Shown one piece after another: positions 7,636 through 15,315 of a stretch of DNA of 36,650 bases (position 1 is its first letter; every line of letters begins with the position of its first letter). A model generated the notes under the pieces. It saw nothing but the letters and a program-made list of their open reading frames with translations, was not told where the DNA came from and did not search any database. This DNA is from Desulfobacteraceae bacterium. Its GTDB lineage: Bacteria; Desulfobacterota; Desulfobacteria; Desulfobacterales; UBA5616. Location of the stretch: contig VMSV01000231.1 in the NCBI GenBank assembly GCA_013791935.1, positions 1 through 36,650 of the forward strand, written 5' to 3'. The position numbers were made by a program, and so were the translations under genes.

Positions 7636-8031
7636 ATGGAAGATAAATATTTAATTTTATCTGGTAAAAAACAAAGGGCGGTTTTGGCGTTGATTTCAGA
7701 GCCGACCATCCAAGCAGCTGCTGCGGCCACTGGAATAGGGGAAACGACCCTGTACCGCTGGCTCCATGACAAAGAATTTCAAAAAGCATTTTATGCAGCA
7801 AGGCGCGAAATTATCGGGCAATCAATAACCCGCCTTCAGCAAGCATCCGGAAAAGCCGTCACCACACTGGTTGAGATTATGAGCGATCAGGACAAACCAG
7901 CTTCAACAAGAGTGACCGCAGCAAAAACTGTTCTTGAAATGGCGTTCAAATCCATTGAACTTGAAGGCCTGGAAATCCGATTGACTGCCATAGAGGATCG
8001 GCTTCGGCAGGTTTTCCAATGGAGTGGATAA
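7636..8031 (+). CDS. TerS-like helix-turn-helix protein
   Basis: This 131-aa protein has an N-terminal helix-turn-helix (AAAAATGIGETTLYRWLHDKEFQKAFYAARREI, residues about 28-60). A helical repeat region follows (QSITRLQQASGKAVTTLVEIM) and then a C-terminal coiled segment (LEIRLTAIEDRLRQV). This layout is that of phage terminase small subunits of the phBC6A51 type, which bind packaging sites. No large terminase subunit follows, so in this element it may redirect a helper phage's packaging, as in satellites, or simply be a DNA-binding regulator. The first part is family knowledge; the satellite role is inferred. Confidence 0.65.
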   Translation: MEDKYLILSGKKQRAVLALISEPTIQAAAAATGIGETTLYRWLHDKEFQKAFYAARREIIGQSITRLQQASGKAVTTLVEIMSDQDKPASTRVTAAKTVLEMAFKSIELEGLEIRLTAIEDRLRQVFQWSG

Positions 8032-8594
8032 AATAAGTTTGAACATCGCTGCTGGTGGCAGTTTTCGACTGGGAGACGGAAAGCATGGGTCGGGATTAGT
8101 CGGGAAATCCAACCTGGCAATTTAGTACCTGGTTCAATTCGAGAAAGATAAGCTTTAGGAAAATATGACTCTCATGAAAAAATCCACTATTCAGCCCGAG
8201 GCTGAGGATGCCAATCGATTTACCACCAGAACCAAGGAATCCGAGAATGAAATTTGAAACACAGCTTACCTGGGTTTTCTCGTAACCGCTGGATAAAATT
8301 TATACTGCATGGAAAATTTAATTTGTAATGTCAGACATATAACCACTTTTACCCACGGCTGATATTTTTACCTTTTGGACGCGTATCTCAGGAACAGCTC
8401 GGTGAATATGCCTTCATTTCGCACTGGCTCATTATAGGTGGAAATAAAGATTCTCGACGCGTTTTATGGTTTCTATGTCTTTAATATTAAGCAGATAAAA
8501 CTATCCGGCGGGGGTTCATTTCTCTCGTCCGCCAAGATTGCAAAATCACCCCTTCTTTTGCGCAACTTTGAGTAACACTGATGATACCCTGGAA
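8032..8594. other. Gene-poor junction between the two operons
   Basis: No confident gene. The stretch holds the second copy of the 31-bp repeat (8079-8109) and a 30-codon plus-strand frame at 8165-8257 that is too short to support. On the minus strand, scattered coding-like pieces (NEGIFTELFLRYASKR; IKDIETIKRVENLYFHL) near 8355-8530 occur in different frames and suggest a decayed gene. The convergent operons end on either side. I did not see a strong terminator. Confidence 0.4.
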
Positions 8595-8768
8595 TTAATC
8601 GAGATATTTCTGATGGGCCATTTCTTGAGCCTTTTGCTTGGCTTTGGCAAAATCTTTGAAGGCTTGTTCGGTTCTCTGCTCAAGGGATGCGCGCAGGTTT
8701 GCCACAGCTTCCTTGGTTGAAAAAAGGTTCTTCACTTTCCTCGTTTTAATTTTTTTTAATGAGTCCAT
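8595..8768 (-). CDS. 57-aa basic coiled protein, last gene of the defence operon
   Basis: The frame MDSLKKIKTRKVKNLFSTKE ... KAQEMAHQKYLD starts one base after the stop of the peptidase gene, with the ribosome binding site (GAAGAGGG) lying in the end of that gene. The first 15 residues are strongly basic. The remainder (about residues 18-55) is Ala/Glu/Lys-rich and predicted as one long amphipathic helix. The tight spacing implies co-expression with the peptidase. It could be a DNA- or RNA-binding partner, an inhibitor or a substrate of the peptidase; these are guesses. Confidence 0.6.
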   Translation of the reverse strand: MDSLKKIKTRKVKNLFSTKEAVANLRASLEQRTEQAFKDFAKAKQKAQEMAHQKYLD

Positions 8769-8769
8769 T

Positions 8770-10251
8770 TTATCCCTCTTCTATTTTGCAGAGATTGTTA
8801 ATGTAACAAGAATATGACAATATTTCGTTGACATTAAGGCCAAAGAATTTAAACCTTTCAGGGGCATCCGTCAAGGCATTTCGGTCATTTAACAACAGAA
8901 AATCAGGGTAATGGATGGACAGAAAAGCCATTGCATCGCGCGGATTTGCCGTGGCATCAAACAATATTTCCCCCGCAATTCTGCATTCTTTGTACAAAGC
9001 TGGGAAAGAAATTTCGCATACCCATATGAATTTAGGCATGGGCATTTCACAATAAACGTTTGCAATACCCAATGGAATCGAATCCCTCCGCCTCATCTTT
9101 TTAAAGGATTTCGATGAGGTTAGAAAAGTCCGTGTAACGATATCCTCGTATTTTAAAAGTTGGGATAGCGCATTCAACCCCAACACACTATCCATTAAAA
9201 TAGCCTCGGCCATTTTTACAACATGCTCAGCTGACAGGTGAATTTTTTCATAAAGTGGAACAATGAAAGCATCGATATCCTCCACCTTGTATTTTGACCA
9301 ATATCCGGTTTCTGGAATTGGATCTTTTTTACAAATTGAATGATAGGGCAAGAAATTATCGTCATTTGCGATAAAACTATTAAGGAAAATATCGCTCGTG
9401 GATGGGGTCGCAGGAACAGGTGTAGTGTAATCCGACGTATGACCGATGATGGTTATGGCATGTGAATGCTTGGTAAGGGCCGCCACAACCGGCAAACCGG
9501 ATTCCACATACATATACAGCAACTGGTCAAACAGCTCCGGCTGTTGATTCCTAAAATAAATTTCAGGTGAGAACCCGAAATTCGAAAACATTTCAGTTAC
9601 CTGGGCTGCAGTAAGACCCTTTGATGGAACAAGCCTGCCTAATGAAACATTTTGGGTTAATTGCGTAACCTCATATGGCCATTTTTCTGCATATCGACTG
9701 TATCTCTGGCTGAAATAGCGAAAAATCATCCAACATGAGGCATGGGCGCAGACTGTGACGTCGGTATCCTGGCTCATGTAAGGGAAGCCTTTAGCGGTCA
9801 ATTCCGCCCCAAGAATATGAACCGGATATTCAGAGGTGCAAATGTGCCCGCTAACAAACGGCAATTTGGCAGGGTCAAGAACTGTTCTCCCGATTGGGTT
9901 GACACGGTTGGGTCTTAACACGATAAATCCGATGTATTCGTTCTGGTAATGGTCGAGATCGAATGCACTATCTGGTGGTATTTTGCTGCTGAAAAAATTA
10001 ACCCGGATGGTCTTGCTCGGGTATTGGGCAAATTTTCTGGAAAAAAAATTGAAATAGGTGTCCCGGTAATCGGCATCCACATATCCCTTCTCGATGACCA
10101 CTGTTCTCGCTGTTTCTTTCAGATAATTATAAATTGATTGAACCGCGCTTAGAGTAATATACCCTTCGCACTGATTCAGAAAATTCCGCCAATCAGCATC
10201 GGACTCAAGCTGAATCAGCGCATATTGTTTTTCATCAAAAAAGGCTGCCAT
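8770..10251 (-). CDS. Papain/C39-like cysteine peptidase
   Basis: This 493-aa protein has a central cysteine-protease fold. TVCAHASCWMIFRYFSQRY matches the C39/papain-type nucleophile helix, with Cys168 as the likely nucleophile (Cys173 is the alternative). HSHAITIIGHT supplies His264, and FIANDDNF offers Asp297 as the third residue. Residues 1-150 and 340-493 are unassigned. There is no signal peptide, so it acts in the cytoplasm. It starts 31 bases after the Res gene with a good AAAGGAG site and is followed at once by the 57-aa gene. Its place at the end of a restriction-modification operon suggests an effector or regulator that cleaves a host or system protein; the target is unknown. Confidence 0.7.
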   Translation of the reverse strand: MAAFFDEKQYALIQLESDADWRNFLNQCEGYITLSAVQSIYNYLKETARTVVIEKGYVDADYRDTYFNFFSRKFAQYPSKTIRVNFFSSKIPPDSAFDLDHYQNEYIGFIVLRPNRVNPIGRTVLDPAKLPFVSGHICTSEYPVHILGAELTAKGFPYMSQDTDVTVCAHASCWMIFRYFSQRYSRYAEKWPYEVTQLTQNVSLGRLVPSKGLTAAQVTEMFSNFGFSPEIYFRNQQPELFDQLLYMYVESGLPVVAALTKHSHAITIIGHTSDYTTPVPATPSTSDIFLNSFIANDDNFLPYHSICKKDPIPETGYWSKYKVEDIDAFIVPLYEKIHLSAEHVVKMAEAILMDSVLGLNALSQLLKYEDIVTRTFLTSSKSFKKMRRRDSIPLGIANVYCEMPMPKFIWVCEISFPALYKECRIAGEILFDATANPRDAMAFLSIHYPDFLLLNDRNALTDAPERFKFFGLNVNEILSYSCYINNLCKIEEG

Positions 10252-10282
10252 TGCGATTGCTCCTTTGTATGACTTAAAGACC

Positions 10283-13144
10283 CTATTTGCCTATAGATCC
10301 CTTTTTCAAATTTAAAAACCACTCCACGTAATCGCCCGGTCGCAACAGGTCAAACGTGTAATACTGCCTCGCGCCATTTCTGTATTCTTTGTCGATATCG
10401 GCAATGTTGAGATTCTGCAATTTTGCATTCACTTTCTGAAAATGGGTTTTGGCCCACTCGGCTTTTGCAGGGGTGGCTTCGTCCTGATCTTCATCCGACT
10501 TGATTTCCACCACGCGGATCAGGGCTTCGATGCCACGGTTTTGGAGGGTCTTTAAGGCCTCCATGTTTTGAACCGCATTTTGTCCCTCCAGCCTGGAAAT
10601 GTATTCGTCCAGGTCAATCTTGATGAAAAAATCAGGATTGAAGCTTCTGCGCACACGGTCTTTCCCGGCTTTCCAGTACTCGTAATCGATGCTGTAGAAA
10701 TTTTTATCTGGCGATTTGATCCAGGCATCAATGTACGCGGAATGTTCGATGAGTGAGAAAACAAATTCCCTTTCCGGAGAATGGGAAACGAAAACGACCT
10801 GCTGCGGGCTTTTAAATTTAGAGGTGTTCACCACATAGGGCGGGCGGGTATCTCCGGGGACATAGGTCCGGATGAAATCAGGTCGGGTACGGACATAGTC
10901 TTCGGGTTGGAACAAGGCCATCTGTTTGCCTCTTTCCCGTCCGCCCCTCATTTCTTTCAAGTATCCAAGGATAAGCTTATTCTGCTCGTTCAGCTCGCTG
11001 TCCAAGTCCTCACTGAGAAAAGCAGCCGCGTCCCTGTCCAGTTCGCTCAACCGGATACTTGTTTTATCCATGTCCCAGGTTCCCACGGGTTGCAGATCTC
11101 CCTCGATATTTTCAAAGACCCGCTTTTTTTTGGTTCTGGGAAGATACTGGTTGAAATAGATGTCAATCTGTTTGCGGTTAAGATCCGACAAGTATCCGCC
11201 GGATATGCCGGATGCTTTCATGGCCAAGGTAACAATGTCCCTGATGTCGTCTTCCTCGGGGTAGCGGTCTACAAAGGAGCGGTCCCCGAAGTCAAATTCC
11301 AGATTTTCAAAGGTCCTCAGTTTAAACCGGGAGTGGATATCATAGACAACTTCATCCACCGTAAACAGGTCCCTCGACAGCTCATAATGTTTTTCATCCT
11401 TTGTGCGGATCACCGTGACACCCAGATTTTCATCAAAGGGTGTAAGGATGAGGCTTGTCATGGTGCGGGTTCCTTCTGCGGCATCAGCATCCACAAACCG
11501 GACATTGGGCACATAATTGAGGTTGAACAAGGGGAAATGATGGATTCCCCTTCCCGAATCAGTTACCGGGACGGGGATGGACGAAAGATACATGTCGCTT
11601 TGGGTGACCGAGTCCAAAAGCTCTTTGATATGATCTGCGAATTTGTCATGGTTCGTAACAGTCAACATGGGATAATCCATCATCATCTGACCATAGGGCA
11701 CCAGGCGGGGAAGGCGCATGCCTCTTCCCAGTACCTGGGAGATGAGCAGCTTTGAGTTGAACACCCGTTCTTCCATAGGGACGATCTGAAACACGTTGTC
11801 CACATCCCAGCCTTCGGAGAGCTTATTCACGGCGAAAACAAACTCAACCGGACCGCCGGTTTTCTTCTGGGCTGTCTCCTCAATATGGTCCAGTTCGGCT
11901 TTGTATTCAGATTCCGAAACCCGGCTGACTACGCAGATCATTTTTTTTCGTATGTGATCTGAAATTTCAGAATCCGATCCTTTCGCGCCGTTATGAGTTT
12001 TTTCATATGCCGTGAGGAAACGAACAAATTCTTCGCTTCTTTGCTGGGCATTGGATTGCGTGGGGCAGATAAAAATGGTGACGGGTTTTACCCTGCGTTT
12101 CCCGGTTTTGTTGTCTCTGTAGGCGTATTTTTCGCTGTTTTCCAGGTGGTTTTTCAGGATCATTTCAAACCGCTGATCCATGGTCAGGACTGCATCCCCT
12201 TCTTCGGTTTCCGTGCGGACGTGGTTGTTAATCTGCTTGATATATTTGTGCTCCGTGGCGTCCTTGATGGAATAATTGAAGATGATGTCCGCGAAATATT
12301 CATCCTGGTTGTAAGGGGTTCCGGTAAATCCGATGTGTCGTGTAATTTTCCGGTTCGTCCGCAAAAAGCGCATCCAGAGCCTTTCGTTGCGGGCATCCCC
12401 CTTTCCCTCGCTTCCTTCATCAGCGTCCAAGACCAATCGGTTTTCTGCAAATTTCAGATGGGAATAGGCGTGATGGATTTCGTCTCCCAAAACCAGAACT
12501 TCTTCAGTATTGTTGAACAGGGTGTCATTGATGGAGCCGAAGGTGTAAACCGCGTTGATGTTTTCAATGACGATGGCGTCATCTTCGATGGGGTTATTGT
12601 CGTTGAGCAGGTGAATGACTTTTCCCCTGTATTTCTGGGGCAGCTTGCTGTTGAGAGCTTTGTTCGTCATCAAGTTCTTGAACTTATCCCTCAACCCCTG
12701 TTCGATGATGGTGGAGGGTGGCCCTAAAACCAACACCCTGCGGACCAATCCCATCACTATGGAAAGATAGGCCACGGCAAACATGACATAGGATTTGCCT
12801 GTTCCGGTGGCCATGTGCACCACACCGGACAGCCTGTCGGGCAAGGGGAGGTGGCGCAGAAACAAATCCTTGTTGCCGAACCGGTGAGGGATTTGGGGCT
12901 TTTGTCTGTAATTTTCCTCGGCAAGTCCAATAACGGATTTGTAGGCCCCGCCCCAGAGATAAATCATCACCCGTTTGATGGCATCGTATTGATATTCCCG
13001 CGTACCGGTCAACGCATGAACATATTCCTCAATATCGGAAAAATTGAACTTATCGTAGTTGCAGCGCCGGATATTAATATCCAGGGTGTGGTCCGACAGG
13101 TTCATCCGTTGAATGGCTTTTTGCCTTTTGGGTGTTTTGGCCAT
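10283..13144 (-). CDS. res: Type III restriction enzyme Res subunit
   Basis: This 953-aa SF2 translocase and endonuclease pairs with the Mod subunit encoded just upstream (6-base gap). Walker A is ATGTGKS at 112-118, motif II is DEIHH at 221-225, and motif III is GFTGTPYN near 272-279. The QVLGRGMRLPRL segment is the conserved arginine motif VI. A C-terminal PD-(D/E)xK nuclease is visible as PD at 837-838 (FNPDFFIKIDL) and EIK at 880-882 (RVVEIKSDED). The length is normal for the family. In type III systems Mod and Res together recognise an asymmetric site, use ATP to communicate along DNA and cut when two sites are unmethylated. Confidence 0.92.
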   Translation of the reverse strand: MAKTPKRQKAIQRMNLSDHTLDINIRRCNYDKFNFSDIEEYVHALTGTREYQYDAIKRVMIYLWGGAYKSVIGLAEENYRQKPQIPHRFGNKDLFLRHLPLPDRLSGVVHMATGTGKSYVMFAVAYLSIVMGLVRRVLVLGPPSTIIEQGLRDKFKNLMTNKALNSKLPQKYRGKVIHLLNDNNPIEDDAIVIENINAVYTFGSINDTLFNNTEEVLVLGDEIHHAYSHLKFAENRLVLDADEGSEGKGDARNERLWMRFLRTNRKITRHIGFTGTPYNQDEYFADIIFNYSIKDATEHKYIKQINNHVRTETEEGDAVLTMDQRFEMILKNHLENSEKYAYRDNKTGKRRVKPVTIFICPTQSNAQQRSEEFVRFLTAYEKTHNGAKGSDSEISDHIRKKMICVVSRVSESEYKAELDHIEETAQKKTGGPVEFVFAVNKLSEGWDVDNVFQIVPMEERVFNSKLLISQVLGRGMRLPRLVPYGQMMMDYPMLTVTNHDKFADHIKELLDSVTQSDMYLSSIPVPVTDSGRGIHHFPLFNLNYVPNVRFVDADAAEGTRTMTSLILTPFDENLGVTVIRTKDEKHYELSRDLFTVDEVVYDIHSRFKLRTFENLEFDFGDRSFVDRYPEEDDIRDIVTLAMKASGISGGYLSDLNRKQIDIYFNQYLPRTKKKRVFENIEGDLQPVGTWDMDKTSIRLSELDRDAAAFLSEDLDSELNEQNKLILGYLKEMRGGRERGKQMALFQPEDYVRTRPDFIRTYVPGDTRPPYVVNTSKFKSPQQVVFVSHSPEREFVFSLIEHSAYIDAWIKSPDKNFYSIDYEYWKAGKDRVRRSFNPDFFIKIDLDEYISRLEGQNAVQNMEALKTLQNRGIEALIRVVEIKSDEDQDEATPAKAEWAKTHFQKVNAKLQNLNIADIDKEYRNGARQYYTFDLLRPGDYVEWFLNLKKGSIGK

Positions 13145-13150
13145 GAACGA

Positions 13151-15298
13151 TCAATCCTTCAAAACAAACGGTTTGCTCTCGTTTCCGTGCCGGTCGATGG
13201 CAATCACAGCCACGCTGGAGGAAAGCCCGGTGATTTTAATTTGGCCCTTGTCATCGATTTCTTTCGCAAAAACAGTTTTCTCCATATCAAACACTTCCCC
13301 GTCATAGTCCGCATCGATAAGCAGCATGGCCAGTCCATCATTCCCCATGTACCGGTTGCCTGCCCTGTCCAGAAGGGTGGTTTTGAAGTGGATAATTTCC
13401 AGGCCGGATCTGTTTCTTTTCACTTTGATGTCCACCTCGTTGTTGAAATAGAATCCGGTGGAGCTGATCAGGTTGTTGACATTTTCCTGGGAACTGGGCT
13501 GCTCGTGGATCTGAAAATTCCTGGAAACATCCTCCAGAATCTTGTAGGGAAATTTCAGCAGTTTAAACCGGACCGGCTCTCCTTTTTCATTTTTTATTTC
13601 CGTGTTGCCCACCACCGTGCAGGTCTCGGGGGTGATGATGTAGTAATCACCTTTAAGCCTGCCTCCGGACTGCCGGAGGATCTCTTTTAAGTAATCCTCA
13701 TCGATCCGGACACTTTTCAGATAGGCATCATCCCACACCGGATAGACTTCAACGGGATCGCCGTTTTTTTCCCCGTAAATGTTTTCCAGTTTGTATTTGG
13801 CGTTCAACCCCTTTTCATCCCGGGGAAGCTGAAATAGCCCCAACACAAAGTCGATGTAGGCATCCTTGTTTTCCCTCAATTTCATGATCCGTGAAAAATC
13901 ATAGGCCCCGCAGGACACCACACAAAAGGGGTTCGGGTTCTTGTTGTATTTCTTTTGTTTCGACCCTTCTATTTCCAGGGCATTGGATTCCTTGATTCTA
14001 AGAATCCTTTTCTGCATGGTGTAGATGGCGTGTTTTCCGAAGTCGCACATGATCCAGCGACGGCCGAGTTTTTCGGCTACTGCACCAGTAGTTCCAGTTC
14101 CCGCAAAAACATCTATAATTAGATCTTCTTTCTCCGAAGAGGCGGCAATAATCCTTTCTAAAAGCGCTTCTGGTTTTTGTGTTGGGTAACCAATCAATTC
14201 TGAAGACTGGTTGTGTATTTTTCTAACATCAGTCCATATATCTTGAAGAGTAACGCCTTCATGTTCGTCAGCATAATTTTTTAATCTTGGGACGCCTTTT
14301 TTGGGCCAGTGTATTTTTCCTTTTTTATCAAGTTCGTTTAGTTCAGTTGGAAGATATGCCCAGTGTCTTCCTTTAACCGATGGATTGATCTCTTTCCAAG
14401 GCTGGCCAGATTCTCCATTTTTCGTCACACCCGCAGCAGTCAAATCCACACGGGCATATCTCCTTCCCGTTCCTTCTTCTATTTGATCGTAAAACATCTC
14501 AATATATTCTTTATCAGGTGGCGTCTTGATAATATTCCATGTTCTTTTATTGCTTTTGGAATAGTAAAGAAGAGTATCATGGATTGCACCATATTGGTTC
14601 GCATCATTATGGGCATAAGTGCGCTTCCAAATAACTTCATTTATAAAGTTCTCTTTACCGAAAATTTCATCCATTATAATTTTGATATAATGGCTCATCT
14701 TTTGATCCAAATGTACATAAATACAACCATCGGGAGCTAATAATTCTTTTATTAGAAATAGTCTCTCTCGTAGACTTTCTATAAATTCTGAAGATCCAAC
14801 TTTATCTGAGTAACTTTTTATTTCACCTGCACCCTTAAATTCACTTTTTGTTGCGAATGGGGGATCTATATAGACAAGCTTAACTTTCCCCTTTACTTTA
14901 TCCTTTATCAACAAATCGTTATTCTGATAACAAGTCTTCAAAAATTGAAGATTATCCCCCTGAACGATCAGGTTGTGCCAGGCGGATTGGTTTTTCTGCA
15001 TCTGTTCGAAAAGATCAAGCTGGGTCTGGCCGGTGGGATTGCCGTCCTTGAAACACCGCTCGACCTGAAGCGGTGAACCTGCATCCACCAGAAGGGTCTG
15101 GTTCAAAATGGCGGCTTCACTGCGCTTGCCCGAATATTCAAGGGTGACAATTTTGGCCCGGTCCAGGGCTGCTACATCGAATTTTTCCGCCAGATGGGGA
15201 AACAGCTTGGTCATGAGTTCCGGCGGCGGTTCGGTTTCCCGGTTGATTGCATCAATAATCTTTGCTTTTTCATCATCGCTTAAGGTGATCTTTGTCAT
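13151..15298 (-). CDS. mod: Type III/beta-class adenine methyltransferase Mod
   Basis: This 715-aa N6-adenine DNA methyltransferase has the beta-class motif order: catalytic DPPF at 145-148 (LVYIDPPF), target recognition region in between, then the SAM motif FAGTGTT at 398-404. It supplies methylation and target recognition for the Res subunit. A long C-terminal extension (about 430-715), partly beta-rich, is larger than the methylase core needs and may contact Res. The segment encoding roughly residues 113-400 is much AT-richer than both ends, suggesting that the catalytic and recognition core was exchanged. It starts after a CCGGAG site 17 bases downstream of the helicase gene. Confidence 0.92.
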   Translation of the reverse strand: MTKITLSDDEKAKIIDAINRETEPPPELMTKLFPHLAEKFDVAALDRAKIVTLEYSGKRSEAAILNQTLLVDAGSPLQVERCFKDGNPTGQTQLDLFEQMQKNQSAWHNLIVQGDNLQFLKTCYQNNDLLIKDKVKGKVKLVYIDPPFATKSEFKGAGEIKSYSDKVGSSEFIESLRERLFLIKELLAPDGCIYVHLDQKMSHYIKIIMDEIFGKENFINEVIWKRTYAHNDANQYGAIHDTLLYYSKSNKRTWNIIKTPPDKEYIEMFYDQIEEGTGRRYARVDLTAAGVTKNGESGQPWKEINPSVKGRHWAYLPTELNELDKKGKIHWPKKGVPRLKNYADEHEGVTLQDIWTDVRKIHNQSSELIGYPTQKPEALLERIIAASSEKEDLIIDVFAGTGTTGAVAEKLGRRWIMCDFGKHAIYTMQKRILRIKESNALEIEGSKQKKYNKNPNPFCVVSCGAYDFSRIMKLRENKDAYIDFVLGLFQLPRDEKGLNAKYKLENIYGEKNGDPVEVYPVWDDAYLKSVRIDEDYLKEILRQSGGRLKGDYYIITPETCTVVGNTEIKNEKGEPVRFKLLKFPYKILEDVSRNFQIHEQPSSQENVNNLISSTGFYFNNEVDIKVKRNRSGLEIIHFKTTLLDRAGNRYMGNDGLAMLLIDADYDGEVFDMEKTVFAKEIDDKGQIKITGLSSSVAVIAIDRHGNESKPFVLKD

Positions 15299-15315
15299 GG
15301 TTAACTCCGGTGGGG

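Larger units (their letters stand above)
7276..8109. repeat. Imperfect 31-bp direct repeat (two copies)
   Basis: Copies at 7276-7306 and 8079-8109 share GAAAGCATGGGT, then GGGA, TAGT and GGGAAAT blocks, differing at about 3 positions in the first 30. The first copy lies in the small 7250 gene. The second has no start codon in the same frame, so it looks like the remnant of a duplicated peptide-coding unit. Confidence 0.6.

Noticed and set aside
8538-8720. Plus-strand 60-codon frame
   Set aside because: It is antisense to the 57-aa gene, which has better spacing and a ribosome binding site.
10781-11755. Long plus-strand open frame of 324 codons
   Set aside because: It lies fully antisense to the Res gene, whose motifs are all intact, and has no ribosome binding site or recognisable domain.
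12815-13690. Plus-strand open frame of 291 codons over the Res/Mod junction
   Set aside because: Antisense shadow of two well-supported genes.
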